Source: Burkholderiales bacterium
GTDB lineage: Bacteria; Pseudomonadota; Gammaproteobacteria; Burkholderiales; Eutrophovitaceae
Assembly (NCBI GenBank): GCA_030834275.1
Contig: JAURFP010000009.1
Span: 1-40,123, forward strand
Reading direction: 5' to 3'
DNA length: 40,123 nucleotides
Below the pieces are notes generated by a model that saw only the letters and a program-made list of their open reading frames with translations, made no database searches and was not told where the DNA came from. This document shows, piece after piece, positions 1-9,312 of this stretch (positions within the stretch are counted from its first letter, which is position 1; each line of letters begins with the position of its first letter). A program made the position numbers and the translations under genes.

Positions 1-397
1 TCCCATCTCTTGCTCCTTTAAGTCCACCACTCACAGGGCAATCGATATAGTCTTTTCCGAAACTTTTTGCCACCTTACTGACTCGATGGGCCGCTCTCGC
101 GCCAATAGTTGAGAAATCTATAATTGTTTTTGTTTTGCTCTCTTTGGTAAGGCAGCCCTCTGAGCTAACAACTCGCTCCACAATCTCTGGTGAGGGCAGA
201 CTCAGCATTACGGTTTGTGCGCGTGATACTAGTTCTTCTAGCGATACTACCGTCTCTAGACCAATTTTGCGGCAATGTCGAATGGCATTTTCGTCAGTAT
301 CGAATGCAATGACGTTGACGCCCGCGTTCTTTAGTCTCTCAGCCATAAGTGATCCCATCTTACCTACCCCAATAAAGCCGACTGTTTCTGCATTCAT
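1..397 (-). CDS. NAD-binding 3-hydroxyisobutyrate dehydrogenase-like oxidoreductase (partial, C-terminus beyond window start)
   Basis: Reverse-strand translation from ATG at 397: MNAETVGFIGVGKMGSLMAERLKNAGVNVIAFDTDE...DYIDCPVSGGLKGARDG; Rossmann GxGxMG and the family-typical CPVSGG motif; no stop before the window edge. Confidence 0.85.
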   Translation of the reverse strand, partial: MNAETVGFIGVGKMGSLMAERLKNAGVNVIAFDTDENAIRHCRKIGLETVVSLEELVSRAQTVMLSLPSPEIVERVVSSEGCLTKESKTKTIIDFSTIGARAAHRVSKVAKSFGKDYIDCPVSGGLKGARDG

Positions 398-456
398 ATT
401 CCATGCTCTCCAAGTTCGTTTGTAGCGCTCGCGTACATGTTTCTGAAACTGCTAAG

Positions 457-1227
457 TTACATTTGTTTTCCTAAATGTAACCCTCCATCGATTAATATCG
501 ATTCTCCCGTAATGAGTTTGTTTTCGGTTAATAGCCAACGCGTCAGTTCCGCAATATCCCGGGGACTAGCGGAGGCTTTTAGTGGAACAGTTGATCGATA
601 TTTTTCTAAAAACTGCTCATATTTTTCTGGGTCGAATCGTTTCGAGTGCCACTCGGTGTCAATCAATGCGGGACAAATGGCATTGATCTTTATTTCGGGG
701 GCGAGTGCTCTCGCGAGTGCCACCGTCATTGCATTCAAAGCGGCTTTAGATGCGATATATGCTGTTGATGAGCCGATGCTTTTCACGGCGGCAATCGAAG
801 ACATATTCACTATCGATCCACTAGTTTCTTTTAGGTGGGGAGCGCATGCTCTGATCATTTGATAGGCGCCGATTACATTTACCGAATACATACTAATGAA
901 ATCCTCTGCAGTTAAGCCATCGAGGTCATGCGCGGGGACAAATTTGGTAATACCTGCGTTATTCACTAACCCATCTACTCTTCCCCAACGATCAATCGCC
1001 GTTCGAACAATGTTCTTACAAGCCTGATCTTCTTCGATATTTCCAGGCACACAAACCGTATCTACCCCTTCTTTTCTGCAGTGCTTCTCAGTTTCGTATG
1101 CTCCATCTTCGCTCTTACTGTAGTTGATCAAAATATTTGCGCCACTTCTGGCGAGTTCAATAGCACATGCAGACCCGACGCCCGTGCCTGCTCCCGTTAT
1201 GATCATCACCTTGCTATCGTTTTTCAT
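457..1227 (-). CDS. SDR family oxidoreductase (3-oxoacyl-ACP reductase-like)
   Basis: TGAGTGVGSACA cofactor motif, NNAG, YIASKAA active site, C-terminal GGLHLG. Confidence 0.9.
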   Translation of the reverse strand: MKNDSKVMIITGAGTGVGSACAIELARSGANILINYSKSEDGAYETEKHCRKEGVDTVCVPGNIEEDQACKNIVRTAIDRWGRVDGLVNNAGITKFVPAHDLDGLTAEDFISMYSVNVIGAYQMIRACAPHLKETSGSIVNMSSIAAVKSIGSSTAYIASKAALNAMTVALARALAPEIKINAICPALIDTEWHSKRFDPEKYEQFLEKYRSTVPLKASASPRDIAELTRWLLTENKLITGESILIDGGLHLGKQM

Positions 1228-1268
1228 ATGCAGATTGTGGTCTTACCATATGAGCTATGAGAATAATT

Positions 1269-2960
1269 TCAAGACCTCAGTAGGTTTCCCGGTAAAGCCC
1301 CTGTTTGTTCATCATTACTAATAATCTCGCAGCCAGATACGAACGTATGCTTATATCCCGTTGCGCGTTGTACCAGTCGCTTACCTCCGGCTGGAAGGTC
1401 GTAATGTACTTCAGCGTCTGTGAGTTTAAGGTTTTCGAAATCGATGACGTTGAGGTCCGCCTTGTATCCGGGTTTAATGAGTCCGCGATCGGTGAGCCCA
1501 TATCCAAGTGCACTAACTCGAGTGTGTTTACGAACCAGGAATTCAATGGGTAATTTTTCCCCACGTTGCCTGTCTCTTGCCCAGTGGGATAGGAGATAAG
1601 TTGGGGCACCCTCATCACACACAGTGCAAACGTGAGCGCCACCATCTCCCAAGCCCATGATGGTCGCATCATCTAGCAGCATCTCACGAATGATCTCTAG
1701 ATTTCCGTCAAAGTAATTTTCAAACGTATGAGCAAGCAGCCCTTTCCCTTGATATTTCATCATGCCATCAAGAGCAACTTCCCAAATCGTTTTATTTTTT
1801 TGCTTAGCAATTTCGCTAATGCTATCGCTGGGAGGCGGCTCATAGTCGAAACCTTTTTGCATCAGAAAAGTGCGAGACATCCAAGTGGCGACTTTCCTTG
1901 TGTGCTCGTCATCTGGAATATTTTTTATCAGGTCTCGGCGCAGGTCCTCTTGATTGAGCAGTGCCGCATATCTTTCCTCTGGATTGAGTTTTTCGAGTAA
2001 TTTCCATTTCGGATGTGTGCAAAATGGGTTAATCGTAGTCTCCAGTCCCATGATGATCACAATTGGACGGCAACCCACTTGACCGTTGACTGAGAGCCCA
2101 GCATTTCTAGCTTCATGAATTTGGTTGCGGGTTTGTCGCCAAAGCTCAGGAGAGTTATTAACTTGTAAAAGTAATATCGACAATGGACGCCCAGAAATCT
2201 CACTTGCCATTCGCATGATTTCGAATTCTCCTGGGCCAAAGTCTGAGTTGACCTCAATAACGCCTTTGCCTGAACGTTTCATTGCTAATGCTAGCCCCTG
2301 TAGCTCGGCTTCCTTAGCGCTCAAGCTGGGGGTATTCCTCCCATCCCGAGTGAGGTGTTTGGTAGTTCTAGAAGTGGTAAATCCCATCGCCCCCCGTTGC
2401 AGTGCTTCCTCGAGTAACCTTCCCATTTTGTCGATCTCGATCTCGGTTGGTATCACCGAGTGGTCTGCACCTTTCTCACCCATTACATAAAATCGCAGTG
2501 GGGCATGGGGAACTTGCGCTCCTATATCAATTGCTTTTTTAGCGTGATCCAATGTATCTAAGTACTCAGGAAAAGACTCCCAATTAAATGACACTCCCTC
2601 AGAAAGAACTGATCCGGGGATATCCTCAACACCCTCCATTAAATTAATGAGGTAAGGAACATCTTTCTTCCGGACTGGAGCGAAACCCACTCCGCAATTT
2701 CCAAAGATCGCAGTGGTCACTCCATGGTAGGTTGATGGGGTGAGATAGGGGTCCCACGTTGCCTGGCCGTCGTAGTGTGTATGGACATCTACAAAACCCG
2801 GTGTAACTAATAATCCTGCGGCATCAATTTCTCTTTTCGCGGGACCTAAGTCTTTGCCTACGTCGAGAATCTTTCCTGAACCAACAGCGACGTCTGCGGT
2901 GAATGCAGCTTCACCAGTGCCATCGACGACAGTGCCGCCTTTTATAAGAAGGTCGTACAT
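1269..2960 (-). CDS. N-acyl-D-amino-acid deacylase / D-aminoacylase-like amidohydrolase
   Basis: MYDLLIKGGTVVDGTG N-terminus, VDVHTHYDGQATWDP metal-binding motif, GLGDGGAHV; length 563 aa typical of the family. Confidence 0.88.
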   Translation of the reverse strand: MYDLLIKGGTVVDGTGEAAFTADVAVGSGKILDVGKDLGPAKREIDAAGLLVTPGFVDVHTHYDGQATWDPYLTPSTYHGVTTAIFGNCGVGFAPVRKKDVPYLINLMEGVEDIPGSVLSEGVSFNWESFPEYLDTLDHAKKAIDIGAQVPHAPLRFYVMGEKGADHSVIPTEIEIDKMGRLLEEALQRGAMGFTTSRTTKHLTRDGRNTPSLSAKEAELQGLALAMKRSGKGVIEVNSDFGPGEFEIMRMASEISGRPLSILLLQVNNSPELWRQTRNQIHEARNAGLSVNGQVGCRPIVIIMGLETTINPFCTHPKWKLLEKLNPEERYAALLNQEDLRRDLIKNIPDDEHTRKVATWMSRTFLMQKGFDYEPPPSDSISEIAKQKNKTIWEVALDGMMKYQGKGLLAHTFENYFDGNLEIIREMLLDDATIMGLGDGGAHVCTVCDEGAPTYLLSHWARDRQRGEKLPIEFLVRKHTRVSALGYGLTDRGLIKPGYKADLNVIDFENLKLTDAEVHYDLPAGGKRLVQRATGYKHTFVSGCEIISNDEQTGALPGNLLRS

Positions 2961-2978
2961 ATTCTTTGTTATTTTCTG

Positions 2979-3950
2979 TTAATGAAGTCTCGGTTTCTTA
3001 AGGAAGTCGTTTCTATCCGCTGAGATGACTTCCATTCGAAGCACATCGCCACTACGAGACACCGTGATCGATATTTTTACTCCAGCTTCCCCTTGCTTCC
3101 AGATAGACCGAAACAAATTTGCAAGAGAATTAACCTTTTGTCCTTGGACCTCGAGAATTTGATCTCCCTCTTTAATACCTGCTAGCGCAGCCGGGCCAGA
3201 TGGAGCAAGGCTACTTACGAAAAATTTCTGCTCACTGTCGACCGTGTACATTCCGAGCCAAGGTCTTGGTTTGTCTGGCGATTTCCCATATTTAACCATC
3301 TCGTCGAGTATAGGTAAGAGTATGCTGGTGGGGACAACTAGGTTTCCTTGTTGTTGCCTCTCGAACCCTTCTTGCAGTAGCAATGAACCGATCCCAACAA
3401 GATTTCCCATGTTGTTAAATAGTCCAGCACCTCCCCACTGCGGATGGGGCGGCGAAGTATAAATTCCCTCATCAAGCACATATTCCCAGTAACCAGTGAA
3501 CTCTCGGATATCACTTATTTTTGTAGTGAGAGAGTGCTTTTTTCCACCAAAACTGACGATGTATGCTTCTTCGTTTTTTTGAGGCGAGCAGTGTTGCTCG
3601 ATTGGCACTGGCAGGATGTTAAGCGGTTGTGATACTTGGATTAGGCCGAATCCAGAAGCTTGATCATATCCTACGATGTGAGCAGGATAAGTGGCCCCAT
3701 CATTAGCCGTTACCCAGATTGTCTCTGCTTCTGTGATTATGTATCCAATAGTGACAATGAGTCCCTCTCCATTAATAAGAACCCCACTTCCCAAACGCTC
3801 GGTCCCGAGAATGTTAGCCGTGAATGCGTCGTCCGGAACAAAGGTCTTTACCTTAACGACTGCATCAATCACTCGCTCAAGGTCGAATGCAACACGATTC
3901 TTGCTCGGCTGAAGGTTTTCTGGAAAAATCCATTCCTCTGAATTTTGCAT
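2979..3950 (-). CDS. HtrA/DegP-like trypsin-fold protein with C-terminal PDZ domain, probably catalytically inactive
   Basis: LGSGVLINGEGLIVTIGYIITEA, VGYDQASGFGLIQV and QWGGAGLFNNMGNLVGIGS align with the DegP His, Asp and Ser regions; C-terminal PDZ-like APSGPAALAGIKEGDQILEVQGQKVNSLANLFR. Confidence 0.8.
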   Translation of the reverse strand: MQNSEEWIFPENLQPSKNRVAFDLERVIDAVVKVKTFVPDDAFTANILGTERLGSGVLINGEGLIVTIGYIITEAETIWVTANDGATYPAHIVGYDQASGFGLIQVSQPLNILPVPIEQHCSPQKNEEAYIVSFGGKKHSLTTKISDIREFTGYWEYVLDEGIYTSPPHPQWGGAGLFNNMGNLVGIGSLLLQEGFERQQQGNLVVPTSILLPILDEMVKYGKSPDKPRPWLGMYTVDSEQKFFVSSLAPSGPAALAGIKEGDQILEVQGQKVNSLANLFRSIWKQGEAGVKISITVSRSGDVLRMEVISADRNDFLKKPRLH

Positions 3951-4103
3951 ATAGAAGAAAAATTAAGTAACACCGCTAATTTTATTCGAGTAGCACGATG
4001 TTCGCCAGGCGTCACTACTTACCGGTCCTGTTTTAGGGCGATGTTAACAATCACTTCTTGTAATCAGAGTTTTGTAGAGATTCTTAAAATGAAGCGAATG
4101 TGG

Positions 4104-5057
4104 CTAATTTCTAGCTCGCGTAGATCGTCCTCCAACCTTCGGCTGCGTATTTCTCCTGTGTTCTTCCGTGATGACATCCGCTAGCAATTCAAAGTCCTTA
4201 CTTCGCGTCCCGCTCTGCCGCATCACCAGAGCAATTTTTCTAGAAACATTTCGTTTTTCTATCGGCCTTGCTACGAGATTTGTTCCTACCAAAGCGCCTG
4301 CTCGGATAACGATTTCGGGAAGCAGGGTGAAACCTAAGTTTCCATCAACCATCTGCAGCAGTGTGAATAGGCTTGTTGCTGACATTTTGGAGTTATCTAA
4401 GTTGAAGGTGTTTGTTTGACAAGCTTGAATAGTATGATCTCGTAAGCAGTGCCCCTCCTCTAGAAGCAATAACTCTGAGGGGTTTATATTTTTGATAACA
4501 ATTTCTCGCTGCTTGGCTTTTGGATTGTCTTGTCTTGCGACAAACCAAAATTCATCGGTTATTAGCTCGCTAACAGTTAGCCCACTGGTATCGTACGGAA
4601 GTGCGATTAGCGCAAAATCCAGCTCGCCCGAGTTGAGTTGATCAAGAATTCGTTCGGAAAAATCCTCCTTTAGGTACAGCTTTAGATCAGGGTAATCAAG
4701 CTTCAGTCTCGGTAGTACGATAGGAAGAAGAAATGGCGCAATTGTAGGAATGACACCGAGCCGAATGTCACCGGTTAACGGTTTTTGAGATTCCCTCGAG
4801 ATGGCGACTAAATCCTCGACACTAGATAAGATAACTTTCGCTCGAAGAACAATTTTTTCACCGATGGTGGTGAGTCGAACGCTTTTCTTGTTCCTCTCGA
4901 TTAATACGGCTCCAAGTATGCTCTCCAGTTCTTTAATTCCCGCCGACAGTGTTGATTGCGTTATAAAAAGTGTACCTGCTGCCTTGTGAAAATTTAATGT
5001 TTCAGATACAGCGATCAGATATTTCAGCTGGCGAATCGTGGGTGAAGCCGAGGTCAC
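4104..5057 (-). CDS. oxyR: LysR-family regulator, OxyR-type
   Basis: N-terminal LysR HTH (LNFHKAAGTLFITQSTLSAGIKELE) and LLLLEEGHCLRDHTIQAC with two cysteines at the OxyR C199/C208 spacing. Confidence 0.85.
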   Translation of the reverse strand: MTSASPTIRQLKYLIAVSETLNFHKAAGTLFITQSTLSAGIKELESILGAVLIERNKKSVRLTTIGEKIVLRAKVILSSVEDLVAISRESQKPLTGDIRLGVIPTIAPFLLPIVLPRLKLDYPDLKLYLKEDFSERILDQLNSGELDFALIALPYDTSGLTVSELITDEFWFVARQDNPKAKQREIVIKNINPSELLLLEEGHCLRDHTIQACQTNTFNLDNSKMSATSLFTLLQMVDGNLGFTLLPEIVIRAGALVGTNLVARPIEKRNVSRKIALVMRQSGTRSKDFELLADVITEEHRRNTQPKVGGRSTRARN

Positions 5058-5072
5058 AGTGGGTAACTAAAT

Positions 5073-5864
5073 TTAATTCTGAGTCGAGTGCTGCAATTCG
5101 GTGCCCTGGTCATTTTGATACTCGGATTTCACGTATCGAGTGTTATATCCGTTGAAGAGGTGGCCCAAAAGTCCTCTGTCTAAATCGCTCGTGTTCATGT
5201 ACCAATCGGTAATTGGATAGGTTAAATTCATATTCCTCTCCATCATAATTGGTTGGCTATGATGCGCAGCGTGGTGTCTTCGAATGGTGTTGATAAGAGG
5301 GCAATATCGAACGAACCAGCTCTCCTTCACATGGCAACACAGATGAAATGTCTCGTAGTTTAAGTAGTAGAGAGGCGTGGATAACATCACGATATAGCCT
5401 GCATTCGAAGACCACACGTAACCGATAATTGCTGCTATCGGTAAAGTCACCAACACAAATAATAGGAGCGCGTAGGGAGGGAAGAGGACGATTCTCCACT
5501 CACGGTTGGTGTCATATGTCATTCTTCTTGATGTGAAATATTGGTGATGTTGATGAACATGTCTATGAAATACGGGCATCAGTGCCCCACCCATTCCTTT
5601 AACGGGCCTATGCATCGCGTTTTTATGGATCCACCATTCATTGAAATTAAAAATTACGAGTATCGGCAGAACGATGCCAATTTCAAACCAAGTAGGGGCA
5701 TTAATTTGTCTCAGGCAGAGGTAAATGATCGCAACGCCAGGAACGTAAATCGATAGTAGGTGTCCCCATCCGGAGTACCACGAGGCAATATTACTTTTGT
5801 ACTCTTCTCTAAACGCTTTTTGCTTCTCCGTCATTTCTCCGGAGAAAATGTTTTCAGTGCCCAT
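5073..5864 (-). CDS. Fatty acid hydroxylase / sterol desaturase superfamily membrane protein
   Basis: Histidine boxes HKNAMH, HVHQHH and HHAAHH plus several hydrophobic spans. Confidence 0.8.
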   Translation of the reverse strand: MGTENIFSGEMTEKQKAFREEYKSNIASWYSGWGHLLSIYVPGVAIIYLCLRQINAPTWFEIGIVLPILVIFNFNEWWIHKNAMHRPVKGMGGALMPVFHRHVHQHHQYFTSRRMTYDTNREWRIVLFPPYALLLFVLVTLPIAAIIGYVWSSNAGYIVMLSTPLYYLNYETFHLCCHVKESWFVRYCPLINTIRRHHAAHHSQPIMMERNMNLTYPITDWYMNTSDLDRGLLGHLFNGYNTRYVKSEYQNDQGTELQHSTQN

Positions 5865-6112
5865 CGCTCCCCCCTCGATTGGATGTTTAATAGATTCCCG
5901 ATGATTTCCTAAAGCATACCTTTTTTTACTTAGCTCTTGCAGTTAATGCGCTTCATCGCCGGTTTGGGCGGCGTTACGCTTATGTTTACCAGCTTATCTG
6001 CGCCCTTTCTCCGCGGTAGGTCAGCTGTTTTGGGCCTTAAATTAATGATTAGTCTCATATTTCAATCTGGGGTAATCATGTCTCTATTTTGAGACGAGTG
6101 TTATAGAAATCT

Positions 6113-6141
6113 TTGACTATGTGGCTTGAAAAGGGTATAAA
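6113..6141 (+). promoter_or_regulatory. Sigma70-like promoter for the cold-shock gene
   Basis: TTGACT (6113-6118), 17-bp spacer, TATAAA (6136-6141); about 150 bp upstream of the csp ATG. Confidence 0.7.
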
Positions 6142-6292
6142 CGCGCCCTGCGGGATAGTCAAGATGAGTGTCGATGGTAAATGAGGGCTTTGCCCTCCAG
6201 AGTTAGTCCAGAGTAGTTGTGGTTATTCGTTACTGTGTGAGTCTCTCCTTGGAGTTCTAGCATTTTTTAATCAAAATAAGGATAAGGTTTAC

Positions 6293-6499
6293 ATGGCAAC
6301 AGGAACAGTAAAGTGGTTTAACGATTCCAAAGGATTCGGATTTATTACTCCAGACAATGGTGGCAAAGATTTATTTGCACACTTTTCAGCAATTAGCGGT
6401 GGTGGTTTCAAGACTTTGAAGGAAAACCAGAAGGTATCTTTCGAAGTAACCACTGGTCCAAAAGGGGAGCAGGCAACGAATATCGTTCCGATGGACTAA
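6293..6499 (+). CDS. CspA-family cold-shock protein
   Basis: [37 protein letters not shown]1 and RNP2 motifs, 68 aa. Confidence 0.97.
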   Translation: MATGTVKWFNDSKGFGFITPDNGGKDLFAHFSAISGGGFKTLKENQKVSFEVTTGPKGEQATNIVPMD

Positions 6500-6526
6500 G
6501 TTAGTTGGTCTGATTTCTTTTTGTTG

Positions 6527-6556
6527 AAAAGGCGAGACATGGTCTCGCCTTTTTTG
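6527..6556 (+). terminator. Rho-independent terminator after csp
   Basis: GGCGAGAC-ATG-GTCTCGCC perfect 8-bp stem, A-rich 5' flank and T-run. Confidence 0.93.
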
Positions 6557-6639
6557 TTTTTGAAACCCGTATTTTGCTTCTGTTACAGACAGTCGATAAA
6601 ATTTCCCCTAAATCTTTTAAGTTATTTCGGGCTATCTCG

Positions 6640-8241
6640 ATGCTAACCAAAACGAATTCCTATGAAGACTTAATAACGGGGTTTTCTTGGAAAATCCCGC
6701 CGCAATACAACATTGCCCAAGATATTTGCGACAAGTGGGCTGACGGCAACGGTAAAACCGCATTAATTTACGAACGCGAAGATCTAAGCGCTAGAGCCTT
6801 TAGTTTCGATGAAATTAAGTCGTTATCGAATAAGCTTGCCAATGCGATGGCAGCTGCTGGTGTTCAGCGAGGCGATCGGATAGGAGTGTTGCTACCTCAA
6901 AAGCCTGAAGCAGCAATCGGCCATCTTGCTGCCTTTAAGCTAGGGGCGATTTCTGTACCTCTCTTCACATTATTTGGACGGGATGCCTTGCGATTCCGGC
7001 TAAAAGATTCGGGTATCAAGTTATTGATAACGGATCTAGAGGGCTGTGAGGTCGTAGAACTGATTCGGGGTGAATTACCCGAGTTGAAGCATATCGTCTG
7101 TATTGACGGAGCAGTCGGAGCGGCGATCGATTTTCAATCGATGTTAGAGGATGCATCGGATGAACTTACCGTTGCGCCAACATCTTGTGATGATCCAGCG
7201 ATGATTATCTATACCTCTGGAACAACGGGGGATCCCAAGGGGGCTTTGCTGCCTCACAGATCGATGCTTGGACATATGCCTGGCGTTGAATTGTCCCATG
7301 ACTTTTTAGGTCAAGATGGAGATTTTATTTGGTCTCCCGCGGATTGGGCATGGATTGGTGGGTTAGTCGACGTATTGTTTGCTGCCTGGCAACTTGGCGT
7401 ACCGGTGTTAGCGAGGAGATTTCAAAAATTTGATCCAGTTGAAGCCGCGCATTTAATCGCTCGACATGATGTTAAGAACGTATTCATGCCACCAACCGCT
7501 ATCAAATTACTGAGGACCCTACCAGCAAAAGACTTTAAGGGGGTGCGATTGCGTTCGATGGCGAGTGGGGGGGAGTCTCTGGGAGCCGAACTGCTGAACT
7601 GGTCAACAGAAACGCTCGGTATCGAAATTAACGAGTTTTACGGGCAAACGGAATGTAACATGACCGTGAGTGGATGCGCGGGGCTGTACAAAATAAAGCC
7701 GGGATCAATCGGGCGCGTTGCGCCCGGCCACCGTATTGGGATAATTGACGACATTGGAAATAGGTTGCCCACAGGAGAAGATGGCCTGATTGCTTTTGAG
7801 TCTCCTAATCCAGTGATGTTCACGAAATATTGGAACAACGAGCAAGGAACAACAGAAAAATTTATAGGTAAATTTTTAGTTACAGGAGATCTCGGGCGCA
7901 TTGATGATGAAGGATACGTTACGTTCCTGGGCCGCCAAGACGACGTTATAACCAGTGCTGGATATCGGATTGGTCCCGGCCCAATCGAGGATTGTTTGTT
8001 GTCTCACCCCTCAGTTGCCCTGTCGGCCGTTGTTGGCAAATCGGATCCAATGCGTACGCAAATTGTAAAAGCATTCGTTGTCTTGAAAGAGGGAGCTAAA
8101 GCATCAGACGAGCTAGTCCAAGAGCTACAAGAGTGGGTTAGATCGCGTCTCGCGAAGCACGAATATCCCAGAGAAATTGAATTCATTAGCGACTTACCGA
8201 GAACGAATACCGGGAAGGTAATTCGTCGCTTGCTAAGATAA
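6640..8241 (+). CDS. AMP-dependent acyl-CoA synthetase (acetyl/medium-chain-like)
   Basis: MIIYTSGTTGDPKGALLPH AMP-binding motif, NEFYGQTE, GDLGRIDDEGYVTFLGRQDDVI, C-terminal RTNTGKVIRR. ORF track start is 6574; internal ATG at 6640 preferred because the ORF start lies close to the terminator. Confidence 0.88.
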   Translation: MLTKTNSYEDLITGFSWKIPPQYNIAQDICDKWADGNGKTALIYEREDLSARAFSFDEIKSLSNKLANAMAAAGVQRGDRIGVLLPQKPEAAIGHLAAFKLGAISVPLFTLFGRDALRFRLKDSGIKLLITDLEGCEVVELIRGELPELKHIVCIDGAVGAAIDFQSMLEDASDELTVAPTSCDDPAMIIYTSGTTGDPKGALLPHRSMLGHMPGVELSHDFLGQDGDFIWSPADWAWIGGLVDVLFAAWQLGVPVLARRFQKFDPVEAAHLIARHDVKNVFMPPTAIKLLRTLPAKDFKGVRLRSMASGGESLGAELLNWSTETLGIEINEFYGQTECNMTVSGCAGLYKIKPGSIGRVAPGHRIGIIDDIGNRLPTGEDGLIAFESPNPVMFTKYWNNEQGTTEKFIGKFLVTGDLGRIDDEGYVTFLGRQDDVITSAGYRIGPGPIEDCLLSHPSVALSAVVGKSDPMRTQIVKAFVVLKEGAKASDELVQELQEWVRSRLAKHEYPREIEFISDLPRTNTGKVIRRLLR

Positions 8242-8250
8242 AAATTCAAC

Positions 8251-9276
8251 TCAAAGGGTTATGACGATTTTTCCGAAATGCGAAGCGCCTCTCAAGTGCT
8301 TGTAGGCTGCTGCGGCCTCTTCGATTGGGAAGACTTTATCAATGATCGGCTCAATAGAATTTTGTTCGATTGCACTAGACATCCGCTCTAACATTGCAAC
8401 ACTACCAACATAGATTCCTTGTACAGATAGGCCTTTGCCCATGATCGGTCTTGGGTCGATTCGATCTTCAATTCCAGTAAGTCTACCGATAAGACTTAAA
8501 CGACCTCCATTTTTGAGGGCAGCCATGGATCTCGGCATGGTTCCCGCCCCGCCGACCTCAATCACATGGTCTACACCTTTTCCTTGGGTTTTTTTGAGGA
8601 CAATCTGATCCCAGTCGGGATTTTCTTGGTAGTTAATTATTTCATCCGCCCCCATGTGTTCGAGGCGTTTCAATTTGTGGATACTCGAGGAAGTGGCGAT
8701 GACTTTTGCTCCTGATTTTTTCGCAAACTGAAGTGCAAATGTGGATACTCCGCCAGTGCCTAAAGTGAGCACTGTTTGCGAGGGGTCTAAACTTGATTTT
8801 TCGAAAAGTGCGTGCCACGCCGTTAGGGCTGCGCAGGGCAGAGTCGACCCTTCCTCCCAAGTGAGTTTGTCCGATAATCGTGCAAGTCCGTGCTCTGGAA
8901 AAGCTCTAAGAGTGCAAAGTACCCCATCGATGCCTCCACCGAGCGCAGTTTTCATATGCCCTGCGACAAACGGTCCATCAATCCAATCCTGAAAAAAACT
9001 TGATATGACCCGATCCCCAACTTTCCATTTTGTTACATTCGAGCCTATTTGTATGACCTCACCCGAGCCATCGGATAGCGGAACAATCGATTCTCCGGCA
9101 TTGATGCCTGGGTATCCGCCCTCCGAGATAATTAGATCTCTGTAATTTAGCGAACACGCCCTCATGCGAACGATCACTTCATCGGCTTTGGGTTGTGGCG
9201 CTTCGAATTCGGAGATAGCGATTGCTTTTTCTAAATCAAGACCCGGCGTGATAACTGCGCGTAAATTTTTCATCAT
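8251..9276 (-). CDS. MDR-superfamily NAD(P)-dependent alcohol dehydrogenase / quinone oxidoreductase-like
   Basis: LNYRDLIISEGGYPG, GDRVISSFFQDW, VLTLGTGGVSTFALQFAKKSGAKVIATSSS. Confidence 0.88.
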   Translation of the reverse strand: MMKNLRAVITPGLDLEKAIAISEFEAPQPKADEVIVRMRACSLNYRDLIISEGGYPGINAGESIVPLSDGSGEVIQIGSNVTKWKVGDRVISSFFQDWIDGPFVAGHMKTALGGGIDGVLCTLRAFPEHGLARLSDKLTWEEGSTLPCAALTAWHALFEKSSLDPSQTVLTLGTGGVSTFALQFAKKSGAKVIATSSSIHKLKRLEHMGADEIINYQENPDWDQIVLKKTQGKGVDHVIEVGGAGTMPRSMAALKNGGRLSLIGRLTGIEDRIDPRPIMGKGLSVQGIYVGSVAMLERMSSAIEQNSIEPIIDKVFPIEEAAAAYKHLRGASHFGKIVITL

Positions 9277-9312
9277 TTTTTGTTTTATTGGTAATTGTTT
9301 TTAAGTTTTTTC

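Noticed and set aside
437-862. Plus-strand 141-aa ORF and many similar ORFs in the track antisense to long genes (e.g. 2125-2490, 11414-12295, 16208-16669, 36508-36969)
   Set aside because: They are shadow ORFs opposite well-supported genes with clear family motifs; the translations show no recognisable domains and no independent RBS/operon context.
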